From Brevibacterium senegalense (GTDB lineage: Bacteria; Actinomycetota; Actinomycetes; Actinomycetales; Brevibacteriaceae), in contig NZ_HE978602.1 in assembly GCF_000285835.1 (NCBI RefSeq), positions 66,499-130,498 of the forward strand: a stretch of DNA of 64,000 nucleotides, written 5' to 3'. The notes below the pieces were generated by a model. That model saw nothing but the letters and a program-made list of their open reading frames with translations, did not search any database and had not been told where the DNA came from. Made by a program: the position numbers and the translations under genes. This document shows, piece by piece, positions 31,951 to 40,938 of the stretch (position 1 is the first letter of the stretch; every line of letters starts with the position of its first letter).

Positions 31951-33873
31951 ATGACCGCTTTCGTCACACCCGATGAGCACACCACCCGGCCGACACTCGA
32001 GGGCACTTTCGGGATGTCCGCCTCGACTCACTGGATCGCGACCGCGACGGCGCAGGCTGTCCTGGAGCGCGGCGGCAACGCGTTCGATGCGGCGACTGCG
32101 GGGGCGTTCGTCCTCCACGTGGTCGAGCCTCATCTCAACGGCCCCGCCGGCGACATGACAGGTCTCTTCGCGACTGCGGAGGACCCGGACCGGCCCGTCG
32201 TCATGATGGGGCAGGGCGCGGCGCCGCAGGGAGCGACGATCGAGCACTATCGCGCGCTGGGGCTCGACCTGGTCCCCGGCGCCGGCGCGCTCGCCGCCGC
32301 GGTGCCCGCCGCTGTCGATGCCTGGCTGCTGCTCCTCCAGGAGCACGGCACGTGGGAGCTGGCGGACGTCCTGGCATACGCGATCGACTATGCGGAGGAC
32401 GGGCACCCGATCCTGGCACGCACATGTGCGCAGATCGCCGCCGTTCAAGATCTCTTCACTCAGCACTGGCCCTCCAGCGCGGCACTCTGGATGCCGGACG
32501 GCGAGGTGCCGGCAGCCGGACAGATCGTCCGCAACCCCGAGTACGCCCAAGTACTGCGCGACCTCATCGAGGCCGGCGCAGAGGCGGAGCACCGCGAGGA
32601 GCGGATCCTCGCGGCCCGCGAGGAGTGGCACACCGGCCGCGTCGCGCAGCTGAGCACGGAATTCATCCGCACCCCGCACCGGCACTCCGACGGCGGCGAC
32701 TACGCGGGTGTCCTCACGGTCGACGACTTCGCGACCTCGACGGCGCAGTTCGAGGATGCCGCGACGATCGAGTTCCGCGGATACACGATCGCGAAGGTGG
32801 GAGCCTGGAGCCAGGGGCCGGTGCTCCTCGAAGCCCTGCGCATCCTCGACGGGTTCGACGACGACCGTCTGGACCCGTCGACGGAGCTGGGCGCCCACAC
32901 GATCATCGAGGCGCTCAAGCTGGCGCTCGCGGACCGCGACGTCCACTTCGGCGACAACGACCTGGACCTCGACTCGCTGCTCTCCGACGAGTACATCGCG
33001 CAGCGGCGGGCACTCATCGGGGAGACGGCCTCGGCGGAGTTCCGCCCCGGCGCCGCCGGCGGGCGGGACGGGCACCGGCCGCCGCTTGTGACGGCGGAGG
33101 AGTTCGTCGCCCGCTTCGGCGGTGACACGGCGGCCGCCGGTGGCGGGGAGCCGACGGTGCCCGGGGCCTCGGGGCCGGCGGCCTCGGACAGCGCGGCGCA
33201 GGTGGCGAAGGCGTTCGCGGGCGGGTCCGGTCACATGTTCGCAGTGACGGAGGCGGAGGCCGGCGCGGACGACAGCGGCGCGGTCCGCGGCGACACGTGC
33301 CACATCGACGTCGTGGACCGGTGGGGGAACATGATCGCGGCGACACCGTCCGGCGGCTGGCTGCAGTCTTCGCCCGCGGTCCCCGGCCTGGGCTTCTGCC
33401 TGGGCACGCGCCTGCAGATGACATGGCTGGATGAGGCGTCGGGACAGTCGCTGACTCCGGGCGCGCGTCCGCGGACCACGCTGTCACCCACGCTCATCCT
33501 CAAGGACGGGAAGCCGGTCATCGCGCTGGGAACCCCGGGCGGCGACCAGCAGGACCAGTGGCAGCTGCTCCTGGTGCTGCGCCTGCTGGTGGGCGGCTAC
33601 GAGCCGCAGCAGGCGATCGACGCGCCCGCGTTCCACACGACGTCGATGGTCGGCTCGTTCTGGCCGCGCACGTGGAATCCGGCCGGTGTCATGGTCGAGG
33701 ACCGACTGGGCGAGGACGTCATCGCGGGTCTGGAAGCGCGCGGCCACCGGGTCACACGCGCGGGTGAGTGGGCGCTGGGCCGGCTGTCGTGCGTGACCCG
33801 TGACGCGGAGTCCGGTCTTCTGACCGCGGGCGCGAATCCGCGCGGTGCGCAGGGGTACGCCGCCGGGCGGTGA
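31951..33873 (+). CDS. Gamma-glutamyltransferase family protein
   Basis: The 640-residue protein has the GGT layout: AQAVLERGGNAFDAATAGAF near the N-terminus, GPAGDMTGLF, SQGPVLLEALRIL in the large subunit, and the self-cleavage/nucleophile site at GDTCHIDVVDRWGNMIAATP (Thr), followed by GGWLQSSP and GTPGGDQQDQWQL. Cleavage before that Thr would give large and small subunits. CCAGGAGGG lies 15 nt before ATG 31951; an in-frame ATG at 31930 overlaps that site and is less likely. No signal peptide is seen, so it may be cytoplasmic, as are the acylase-like members. Substrates could be gamma-glutamyl compounds or related amides. Confidence 0.85.
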   Translation: MTAFVTPDEHTTRPTLEGTFGMSASTHWIATATAQAVLERGGNAFDAATAGAFVLHVVEPHLNGPAGDMTGLFATAEDPDRPVVMMGQGAAPQGATIEHYRALGLDLVPGAGALAAAVPAAVDAWLLLLQEHGTWELADVLAYAIDYAEDGHPILARTCAQIAAVQDLFTQHWPSSAALWMPDGEVPAAGQIVRNPEYAQVLRDLIEAGAEAEHREERILAAREEWHTGRVAQLSTEFIRTPHRHSDGGDYAGVLTVDDFATSTAQFEDAATIEFRGYTIAKVGAWSQGPVLLEALRILDGFDDDRLDPSTELGAHTIIEALKLALADRDVHFGDNDLDLDSLLSDEYIAQRRALIGETASAEFRPGAAGGRDGHRPPLVTAEEFVARFGGDTAAAGGGEPTVPGASGPAASDSAAQVAKAFAGGSGHMFAVTEAEAGADDSGAVRGDTCHIDVVDRWGNMIAATPSGGWLQSSPAVPGLGFCLGTRLQMTWLDEASGQSLTPGARPRTTLSPTLILKDGKPVIALGTPGGDQQDQWQLLLVLRLLVGGYEPQQAIDAPAFHTTSMVGSFWPRTWNPAGVMVEDRLGEDVIAGLEARGHRVTRAGEWALGRLSCVTRDAESGLLTAGANPRGAQGYAAGR

Positions 33874-33958
33874 GTCCCGTTCAGGCAGAGGACTGCGGCT
33901 CCAAACCCGGCTGGGAGGCGTCCGCGGGACCTGCGGCGGCCTCGGGAACGGGTGAGTT

Positions 33959-34624
33959 TCAGGCGCGGTGTCGCGTGAGGTGGCCCGCCACGGTGACCGC
34001 ACCGATGATGACGGCGGTCAGCAGCACGCCCAGCCAGAGGTTGACCTGCAGGGTCAGTGCGCCCACGAGTGCGCCGATGAGGATGCCGAGGATGGCGAGG
34101 ACTCGGCGGGGCCACTTGTCGCCGCTGCCGCCGGCCAGCCGTGATTCGGAGGCCAGGCCCACGATGGTCGACGTGACGACGACGGTCGTGACGTCCGCGA
34201 CCCCGATCTTGCGCGCCGCCGCGGCCTGCATCCCCATGACGAGGGCGAGGACGGACGTCGTGATCGTGCCGACCAGGTGGTTCTGCGTGGGATCCTCGAG
34301 CAGGACGAGACCGGCGAGGGCGAGGCAGCCGATCGCGACGGCGCCCATGACACCGGTCGTGCGGCCGGACCATTCGCCCTTGGGAGTGGGCTTGAGGATG
34401 CGGCCGGCGATCACCGCCCCCACCAGGAAGCCCGCGAACGCGAGTGCGGGACGCAGGACGGGAATGCCGGGTGCGCCGGCCAGGCCCATGCCCAGGATCA
34501 CGACGTTGCCGGTCATGTTGCCGGTGAAGACCTTGTCGTAGCCCAGATAGCCCACCGCATCGACGATGCCCGTCGAGAACGTGAGGACGAGCATGAACGT
34601 GAGCTGCAGTTGGGCCTTCGACAT
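33959..34624 (-). CDS. DUF1275 (YoaK-like) membrane protein
   Basis: The 221-residue protein has six predicted membrane helices and family landmarks near the start: TFSTGIVDAVGYLGYDKVFT and GNMTGNVVILG. TACAGT lies 7 nt before ATG 34624, suggesting leaderless expression. Function of the family is not known. It is a single gene between the GGT and dehydrogenase genes. Confidence 0.85.
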   Translation of the reverse strand: MSKAQLQLTFMLVLTFSTGIVDAVGYLGYDKVFTGNMTGNVVILGMGLAGAPGIPVLRPALAFAGFLVGAVIAGRILKPTPKGEWSGRTTGVMGAVAIGCLALAGLVLLEDPTQNHLVGTITTSVLALVMGMQAAAARKIGVADVTTVVVTSTIVGLASESRLAGGSGDKWPRRVLAILGILIGALVGALTLQVNLWLGVLLTAVIIGAVTVAGHLTRHRA

Positions 34625-34737
34625 GGGGTCGACTGTAGAGGTGCCGGTCAGAGGCGGTGCGGGCGGGGTCGAGGCGGGCTCTATGAGAAGACCTCGCGGT
34701 CCAGTGCACGGCTGCAGGAGTCAGCGAGCCTCAACAC

Positions 34738-35652
34738 TCAGTACTGCTTCTCCAGGTCGATGACCGCGTTGAGCGGCTCACCGGCGGCGAACGCGCGGAT
34801 ATTGTGCTCGACGTGCCGGGCCAGGTTCGCGTGGAGGCTATTCAGGGGATTCGCGACGTGCGGGGTCAGCAGCGCGTTGTCCAGCGACCACAGCGGGTGA
34901 CCGTCCGGCAGCGGCTCCTCCTCGAACACGTCCAGGCCCGCCGCGAACAGCCCGCCGTCCCGCAGAGCGGCGACCAGGGCGTCCGTGTCGACCAGGTCGC
35001 CGCGGGCGATGTTGACGAGCACGCCGTCCGGCCCCAAAGCCGCGATCTGGTCCGCGCCGATGAGGTGGCGTGTGCGCTGCGTCGAGGCTCCGGCGACGAT
35101 CGCGTCGTCTGCGCGCCGCAGCACCTCGTCCAGAGCCTCCGACGTGTGGGTCTCCGCCGCCCCTTCGACGGGGTAGCCGCTGCGGTTGACCGCGATGACG
35201 GATGCCCTGTGCGCGGTGAGCAGAGGGATGATCGCGCGGCCGATCGAGCCCGCGCCCACGATCGCGACCGTCCGGCCGCGCAACGAGCGCATGACCGACC
35301 ACGTCTCCTTCTTCTCCCACGTCGACGTGCGCGCGAACCGGGGGAACAGGCGCAGTGACCCCAGGAGCAGCGCGACGGCATGCTCCGCCACGTCGTCGGA
35401 GTAGGCGCCCACCGCGGACGTCCATGTGCGGCGGTCATCGATCCGGCCGGTCGCGAACCACCGCTCCACCCCGGCCGACGGCAGCTGCACCCAGCGGACG
35501 CGGTCCGGAAGTTCGTCCGGGAACGACGTGGGGCTCCCCGTCCAGACCAGGCCATCGGCCTGGGCGAGATCCGTGCGGACGGCGCCAGCGGCCTCGGCGG
35601 CGGCGTCCATCTCCGGGGTGGACGTGGGCAGAACGGCGATGTTCACGGTCAT
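34738..35652 (-). CDS. D-isomer-specific 2-hydroxyacid dehydrogenase
   Basis: The 304-residue protein has the family Rossmann site TVAIVGAGSIGRAI, the catalytic Arg in LVNIARGDLVDT, Glu in LDVFEEEPLP and His in NALLTPHVAN. It starts at ATG 35652, with TACAGT 6 nt upstream (leaderless). It differs from the PtxD gene at 4854: it lacks the ALKG, GW and PTAELA motifs and the His is followed by VAN instead of LGS, so it is a general hydroxyacid/ketoacid reductase. Substrate unknown. Confidence 0.85.
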   Translation of the reverse strand: MTVNIAVLPTSTPEMDAAAEAAGAVRTDLAQADGLVWTGSPTSFPDELPDRVRWVQLPSAGVERWFATGRIDDRRTWTSAVGAYSDDVAEHAVALLLGSLRLFPRFARTSTWEKKETWSVMRSLRGRTVAIVGAGSIGRAIIPLLTAHRASVIAVNRSGYPVEGAAETHTSEALDEVLRRADDAIVAGASTQRTRHLIGADQIAALGPDGVLVNIARGDLVDTDALVAALRDGGLFAAGLDVFEEEPLPDGHPLWSLDNALLTPHVANPLNSLHANLARHVEHNIRAFAAGEPLNAVIDLEKQY

Positions 35653-35695
35653 AGGACCACTGTATGAGGCGGCTCGCCTGCCGTGCCGGGCCGTC

Positions 35696-37327
35696 TCACC
35701 CCTCCGCTGAGGTCCCCTGCCCTCCCAGCCGCGCCATCTCCTCCGAGCTGCCCACGACGACCAGCTTCGTGGAGGCCCGCGAGACGCCGGTGTAGAGCAT
35801 CTTCGGGGCGCGGTCCTCGTCGCGGATCCCGTTGACGCACAGGACGACGGCCGGCCGCTCGAGGCCCTTGAAACCCAGGACGTGGCCGTAGAAGACATCC
35901 TCGCGGGCGAAGAACTGCTCCCAGTACACGTCGTATCCGCTGCTGTCGACCGTGTTCTTGTGCTCCGGGTGCCTGCGCCCGGTCGTCAGCAGCGCGATGT
36001 CGCCGGGCTCCCAGCCCTCGTCCATGAGCTGCTCGACCGCGTCGTCCGCGACGGTGATCGCGTCCGCCGCATCGCAGTCGATCCAGTCGACCTCGAAGGC
36101 GGGGTCGTTGCGGACGATCGCCTCCTCCGTCGACAGGTCGGCCAGCACATCCGCGATCTGCTGGGAGTTGCGCAGGTTCTCGTCCAGTTGGAACGGACTC
36201 AGCTCGATGGGGACGACGCCCTCGCGGGGGAACAGGCGCTGCTGCTCGTCCGTGAACGCGTAGAGGGTGCCCTCGACCTGATTGCGCAGGCACGACTGGA
36301 CGGCCTCCCACCACAGGGACGAGAAGTCCTGCCCCTCGTCGATGACGATCGCGTCGAACAGCTCGCGGCGCGGCCGGTCGTCCGCCAGCCGCTTGAGCTG
36401 CGTGGGGAGGGTGACCTCCCAGTAGGCGGAGTCGTCGTCGGAGCCGGGCTCTGCACCCCAGCTGAGCGGCAGGTCGTGGAAGAGGCCCGTGAAGGCGGGC
36501 CGCTCGTCGTGCGGCCACTGGGCGACCGCCAGCTGCAGGTAGCGGCCCAGGCCGCGCGAATAGCACATGAGCGCGACCTTCTTCCCCTCCTTCACCAGCG
36601 AGCGGGCCTTCATGAGCGCCAGATGCGTCTTCCCGCTGCCCGCGCCGCCGCTGATCTGCGCGCGGGCGTGGTGGCGCAGCACCCGCAGCAGCCGCTCCTG
36701 CTCCATCGCGAGCGTGTCGCCCGTCTGCTCGATCTGCCGCGCCCACTGCGGGATGTTCTGCATCGCCTCGTACGTGCGCCGCAGGGTGCGGACGGTGGGG
36801 TCGACGGGGACGAACAGGTTGTCCCGGTCCGGGTCGTAGCTCTTGCGCAGGAGGGTCGCGAGTCCGTCGGCCAACCGGTCCACCTGGCCGCCGTCGAACA
36901 GCAGCTCCCGCGGCGCGTCCGGGACGTCCCAGTCGCGGGGGATCGTGGAGAAGGGGAGCGCGGCCGCGTAGACGACAGGGGTGAGGACCGTGGACAGCCG
37001 GCTGCGCAGGTACGTGTACAGCGTGTGCTTCCCGACCATCGCCTGCTCCAGCGGCGACCGCTTCAGCCAGTTCCTCCCCTGCGCCCCGGAGGTGTACCAC
37101 TCCCCGTTCTCGACGCCCACGACTCCGCCCTTGACCTCCAGGACGACAGCGCCCAGGCCCGGCCACAGGATCAGCAGGTCGATCTCGACGTCGTTCCGGT
37201 CGTCGGTGAGCCGCTGGCCGTGGAGCAGGACGGCGTCGTCCGGCAGCTGCGCCGCGAGCGCCTCCCACACGACGCGTTCGGCCTGCGAGGACTCGAAATC
37301 CGGTTCTTCGGGAATCAGGAGCGCCAT
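35696..37327 (-). CDS. NERD nuclease-related domain and UvrD-like helicase protein
   Basis: The 543-residue protein joins an N-terminal NERD domain (residues about 15-130: VEIDLLILWPGLGAVVLEVK) to a superfamily 1 helicase-like ATPase: Walker A GGAGSGKTHLAL (about 230), Walker B DAIVIDEGQDFSSLW (about 335), ENLRNSQQI, and C-terminal GHVLGFKGLERPAVVLC with YTGVSRASTKLVVV. The gene starts at ATG 37327 with TAGGCT 6 nt upstream (leaderless). Such proteins are thought to act in DNA or RNA repair and sometimes in phage defence; the sequence alone does not decide. Length is usual for the NERD-helicase family. Confidence 0.85.
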   Translation of the reverse strand: MALLIPEEPDFESSQAERVVWEALAAQLPDDAVLLHGQRLTDDRNDVEIDLLILWPGLGAVVLEVKGGVVGVENGEWYTSGAQGRNWLKRSPLEQAMVGKHTLYTYLRSRLSTVLTPVVYAAALPFSTIPRDWDVPDAPRELLFDGGQVDRLADGLATLLRKSYDPDRDNLFVPVDPTVRTLRRTYEAMQNIPQWARQIEQTGDTLAMEQERLLRVLRHHARAQISGGAGSGKTHLALMKARSLVKEGKKVALMCYSRGLGRYLQLAVAQWPHDERPAFTGLFHDLPLSWGAEPGSDDDSAYWEVTLPTQLKRLADDRPRRELFDAIVIDEGQDFSSLWWEAVQSCLRNQVEGTLYAFTDEQQRLFPREGVVPIELSPFQLDENLRNSQQIADVLADLSTEEAIVRNDPAFEVDWIDCDAADAITVADDAVEQLMDEGWEPGDIALLTTGRRHPEHKNTVDSSGYDVYWEQFFAREDVFYGHVLGFKGLERPAVVLCVNGIRDEDRAPKMLYTGVSRASTKLVVVGSSEEMARLGGQGTSAEG

Positions 37328-37379
37328 GGTCGAAGCCTAGCGGGGTCATCCGATCGCCGTGCCGCTCCGAACCCCACAC

Positions 37380-37950
37380 ATGGAACCGCGCCCCGCCACC
37401 CTGCCCCGCCCCCGAGCCTTCATCGCCGGCCTCATCGCCACCCTCGTCCTCCTGGGCACGGCGGACGCGCTCGCCCGCCTCCTGGGCGCGTCGACCTCTC
37501 CGCTCACCGCGGTGGGCCTGCTCGTCATCCGCGTCCTGCCCACCGACCTCGTGAAGCTCGCGATCGCGCTGTTCGGCGAGGCGGACAAGCTGGTCCTCGT
37601 CCTCACCGTGGGCGTCGCCGGGCTGGGCATCGGCGGACTCGGGGGCCTCCTCCTGCGCACCCGGCCCCGGACCGCTCTGCTCACCTTCACCGCCGCCGAG
37701 GCCGTCCTCACCCTCCTCGTCGCCCTCCGCCCCGAGGCCGGAGCCCGGGACGTCCTCGCCGCGGCTCTGGGGGCCGTGCTGGGTGCGCTCGCCTACGCAC
37801 TGCTGCTGCGCAGCGCGGGGCCCGGCAGCACGCGGGGACCGGCACGCATGGGTGACCACGGCCTCGGGCGCGGGGTGCAGGGGGACCGGCCGGGCAGGCG
37901 AGGATTCCTGCTGGTGGAGGGAGCGGCGGTCCTCGTGGGATCCGTGGGGA
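37380..37950 (+). pseudogene. N-terminal membrane part of a molybdopterin oxidoreductase, truncated
   Basis: The frame starts PRAFIAGLIATLVLLGTADA and shows four membrane helices (to about residue 135), then GRRGFLLVEGAAVLVGSVG. This layout, a four-helix membrane domain followed by a (G)RR-FL motif and then the sulfite oxidase-like catalytic domain, is typical of membrane-bound actinobacterial molybdopterin-dependent oxidoreductases. Here the catalytic domain is missing: at about 37950 the sequence switches to an anti-sigma factor in another frame, and this frame ends in unrelated residues at 38036. The protein is therefore almost certainly inactive. Confidence 0.7.
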
Positions 37951-38623
37951 TCGCGTGCCCTCCTTCCGCCGGTCCGTCGCGGAGTATGAGGACTCGGTGG
38001 CGGGGATCGCGGAGACCGACGAGCCGCTGGAGGTGAGTGCGGAGGCGACCGCCGCGATCCTCGCGATCCCGCGGGAGACGGGCACCGGATCCGACGGCCG
38101 TGCTGAGCAAGTTGTCGAGGAACCCGTGTCTCTCGAGAAGGTGCGCGCGTCCCGTCGGACGTGTCGAGCGGTCGCGGGAGTCTCCGCTGCCGCCGCACTC
38201 ATCGCGGTCGTGGGCCTGGGCGGTGCGCTGCTCCATGTGACGGGGCAGCAGAGGGACCTCGATGACTCGTTGGCGCAGTCCCAGCAGGAGCTGCAGCGCA
38301 CGGAGCGGCTGCTGGGAGCCCCGGACGTGCGGACCGACACGGTGGACATGGGCGCCGACGGCGGCATGACGGTCGCCTGGTCGATCGAAGAGCAGGTGTT
38401 CCAGGTGCGTCCGCACGGAGACACGCAGGTGCCCGACGACCAGGTGCTGCAGCTGTGGCTCATCGACGACGCTGGAGCGCACAGCGTCGGCTTCCTGACG
38501 GATCAGCCGGTCGTCGTCGACGCCCAGCAGTTCGACGGCGGGGCGCTGGTAGGAGTGACCCAGGAACCCGCCGGCGGTTCGGAGCAGCCCACGATGGACC
38601 CCCTGGCGGTCGTCGAACTCTGA
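37950..38623 (+). pseudogene. C-terminal part of an RskA-type anti-sigma factor, 5'-truncated
   Basis: From about 37950 the frame gives PSFRRSVAEYEDSVAGIAET, the juxtamembrane helix of RskA/anti-sigma-K proteins, a membrane helix (AGVSAAAALIAVVGLGGALL) and the extracytoplasmic anti-sigma-K domain (VFQVRPHGDTQVPDDQVLQL, QLWLIDDAGAHSVGFL, GALVGVTQEPAGGSEQPT). The N-terminal zinc-finger part that binds sigma factor is missing. A GTG at 37955 could start a 222-residue remnant. SigK/RskA genes usually follow a molybdopterin oxidoreductase and a fasciclin-domain gene, so a deletion joining the first and last genes of such a locus is likely. Confidence 0.7.
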
Positions 38624-38721
38624 CTCCGTTGCCCTATCCGGCAGGCGAACACCGGGCTGTCTAGTTGTACTGACCGGAGACGTTGATCGAGGATCGGCCG
38701 GTGACGCGAGATACTCGCTGC

Positions 38722-39492
38722 ATGGGCGAGCCGCAGGTTGAAGAGGTCAGCGCAGACTTCGCGCGCCGATGGTGGAAGTCCCTGATGGCGAACGCGGTGG
38801 CGCTTGTGGAGGATGCCCACGCCCTGGCGGACCGGGGCAGTGCCGGCCGGGCTCAGGCGCTCCTGGTGCTCGCGATGGAGGAAGTGGCGAAGGCACGCTG
38901 GCTTTACGAGGCCGCCGAGTGGGAGTGGAGTGCACCTTTGAGCCTCTACGGGGTGCAGCCTCACGAACCTGGCCTGGTTCGGGTTCCGGACGGCCTACGC
39001 ACCACCCGCGCACCACATGCAGAAAAGCTCCAGGTGGCGGAGCAGTTTGCGTCAGGTCTGGGTGGCTTCTGGGACCCAGACCGTCGGATCGAGTACTACC
39101 AGTTGCCGGACTTGGAGACGTTCCATGGGTTGGCGCGGCAGCGGAACCTCGACAAGCAGGCTGGCTTCTATGTCGACCGTGCAGCCGACCGGATCTCCTC
39201 GCCGCTGGACATACCCGCCGGGGGGATCGTGGAGCAGATTCGTCGAGCGGCCAAGGTAGTTCAGATGCATCTGATCCAGGACCACACCCGCCAACAAGAC
39301 GCCTCCGTTCCTAGCCGGATCGACTCGGCGGAGGATCTCCACTGGACGATCCTTCCCTACTCGGACCCCGAGTTCTTCACCGAGGAGCCGCCCGGCGTGG
39401 GCGTCGAAGCCACCGAAGAGTATCCAGCCGCTCTGAGTTTGGTGAGTGGCGGCTGGTTACCGCACGCGGTATGCGGTCGCACTTCGTTGTAG
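38722..39492 (+). pseudogene. AbiV-like HEPN abortive-infection protein, 3' end disrupted by IS481
   Basis: The frame starts at ATG 38722 (MGEPQVEEVSADFARRWWKS) and has the AbiV pattern LMANAVALVEDAHALADRGS-xx-RAQALLVLAMEEVAKARWLY, a HEPN-type helical pair. The middle (GLGGFWDPDRRIEYYQLPDL, RNLDKQAGFYVDRAADRISS) also fits. The frame continues into the 3' part of the transposase at about 39400 and ends at 39492, so the natural C-terminus is lost or replaced. Base composition is less GC-rich than neighbours. AbiV in lactococci blocks phage protein synthesis; whether the remnant works is doubtful. Confidence 0.65.
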
Positions 39493-40403
39493 TGCCCCAG
39501 CCACGGCTCGAGCGCGTCGCGGCGTTCTTGCTCGCTGGTGTAGCAGCGGGCGTAGGCCCACCCGTCGGCCATCGTCCGGTGGAAGCGCTCCACCTTCCCA
39601 TTGGTCTGCGGGCGGTACGGGCGGGTCCGTTTCGGCGTGATCGACAGGCCATGGCAGGTGTCGCGCCACAGGTGCGAGCGGTACGCCCCACCGTTGTCCG
39701 ACAGCACCCGCTCGATGGTGACGCCATGGCCGGCGAACCACTGCACCGCCCGGCGAAGGACGGCGACGGCAGTGACGGCGGTCTCGTCGTCGTGGACCTC
39801 GGTGTATGCGACGCGGGAGTGGTCGTCGATGACGGTGTGGACGAACGCGTACCCGAGTTTCGGGCCGCCGTACTGGTTGCGCGGCTTGCCTGGCGTGGCG
39901 GCGCGGTTCTTCTCGCCTTGGCGGCGGCCGACGTACCGCCAACCGCCACCGTCAGGGATGTTCCCGACCTTCTTCACGTCCACGTGAACCAGCGACCCGG
40001 GGTGAGGGTGCTCGTACCGGCGGACGGGCTCACCGGTGGCGCGGTCCACGTAGGACAACCGGTTCAGGCGCGCCGTGGTGAGGATGCGATGCACGGTGGA
40101 CGGTGCGATGTCGAGTCGGGAAGCGAGCTGAACGGGCCCTTCCCGCAGTCGCATTCGAAGGCTCACGCAGCGCTTCGTCACCGACTTCGGGGTCTTGTTC
40201 GGCGAAGTCCTCGGGCGCGACGACCGGTCCTGCATGGACTCGCCGACCAGGTAGCGGTCGACCCATCGCTTCACGGTCGGCCATGACACTTGGAACCGCG
40301 CGGCGACTTCACTGATCGGCCAGCCGTCGTCGACGACGAGACGGGCGACCTTGAGTCGGTGTCGGGGCGTGAGAGCGGCGTTGGCGTGATGTCCTCGTGT
40401 CAT
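39357..40403 (-). CDS. IS481-family transposase
   Basis: The 348-residue protein starts MTRGHHANAALTPRHRLKVA with two helix-turn-helix units (DDGWPISEVAARFQVSWPTV, VQLASRLDIAPSTVHRILTT) and a DDE integrase core: Asp in LVHVDVKKVG, Asp in VLSDNGGAYRS and Glu in NGKVERFHRTMADGW. It looks complete and may be active. The C-terminal 20 residues (from about AAGYSSVASTPTPG) lie over the AbiV frame and may be read-through past the element end. The ATG overlaps the stop of the DoxX gene (ATGA), so the left end of the element falls inside or beside that gene. Terminal repeats could not be fixed. Confidence 0.85.
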   Translation of the reverse strand: MTRGHHANAALTPRHRLKVARLVVDDGWPISEVAARFQVSWPTVKRWVDRYLVGESMQDRSSRPRTSPNKTPKSVTKRCVSLRMRLREGPVQLASRLDIAPSTVHRILTTARLNRLSYVDRATGEPVRRYEHPHPGSLVHVDVKKVGNIPDGGGWRYVGRRQGEKNRAATPGKPRNQYGGPKLGYAFVHTVIDDHSRVAYTEVHDDETAVTAVAVLRRAVQWFAGHGVTIERVLSDNGGAYRSHLWRDTCHGLSITPKRTRPYRPQTNGKVERFHRTMADGWAYARCYTSEQERRDALEPWLGHYNEVRPHTACGNQPPLTKLRAAGYSSVASTPTPGGSSVKNSGSE

Positions 40404-40855
40404 GAAGCCAGAGCCACGAAGAGTGTCGCCGCGATGAAGACGCACTGCATCGCCGTTCGCTGCGGCAGGGGCGTGTTGGGTGAGTGCTCAGACCTACGGG
40501 CTTGTGACGCGTAGACATTCGCGGGGAACATCACGAACAGCAGCACGGCCAGACTGAGCGCTGCTGCCACGCGCAGCTGTCCCGCCTCGGGAGGAACGAG
40601 AAGGGCGACGGCACCCAGCAGCTCGAGCACGCCGGTGAGTGCGACCAGCGCGGCGGGATGCTTGAGAGCCGGTGGGACGATGGCGATGAGCCCTGCCCGC
40701 CGTGCAGGGAAGAAGTGGCTGGCGCCGGTCACGATGAACATGGCAGCCAGCCCCACAGCCGTGGCGGCGGGCCAGGAGGCGACGTAGCCGACGCCCAGCG
40801 CCCCCACCGCTCGGGCAAGAGTTGTGAAGACGAGTAGGACGATCAAAGGTGCCAT
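40400..40855 (-). CDS. DoxX-family membrane protein
   Basis: The 151-residue protein has four membrane helices and DoxX-family landmarks: FIVTGASHFFPARRAGLIAI, ALVALTGVLELLGAVALLVP and LFVMFPANVYASQA. The stop at 40400 overlaps the transposase ATG. The end (TAMQCVFIAATLFVALAS) still looks like a natural last helix. It is divergent from a TetR gene with a dyad-rich promoter between, so the TetR protein probably represses it. Family members are linked to quinone or thiol redox and solvent stress; the function here is not known. Confidence 0.82.
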   Translation of the reverse strand: MAPLIVLLVFTTLARAVGALGVGYVASWPAATAVGLAAMFIVTGASHFFPARRAGLIAIVPPALKHPAALVALTGVLELLGAVALLVPPEAGQLRVAAALSLAVLLFVMFPANVYASQARRSEHSPNTPLPQRTAMQCVFIAATLFVALAS

Positions 40856-40866
40856 GGGAACTCCCT

Positions 40867-40885
40867 ATCTAGACAATGACTAGAT
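40867..40885. promoter_or_regulatory. Inverted repeat in the doxX/tetR divergent promoter
   Basis: ATCTAG (40867-40872) and CTAGAT (40880-40885) are exact reverse complements 7 nt apart. A second palindrome, GGCTAGCC, follows at 40888-40895 inside GATCA...TGATC. These are good candidates for the TetR operator. The tetR -10 (TAGGGT, 40927-40932) lies to the right. Confidence 0.6.
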
Positions 40886-40938
40886 CAGGCTAGCCTTTGA
40901 TCTGGTCGATGCCTAGATCGAACTCATAGGGTGTGGTC

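Noticed and set aside
34738-35652. A second phosphite dehydrogenase
   Set aside because: The ALKG, GW and PTAELA motifs are absent and the His context is HVAN, so it belongs with general 2-hydroxyacid dehydrogenases.
35882-37855. A 657-codon plus-strand frame over the NERD-helicase gene
   Set aside because: Antisense shadow; the minus strand encodes clear Walker and NERD motifs.
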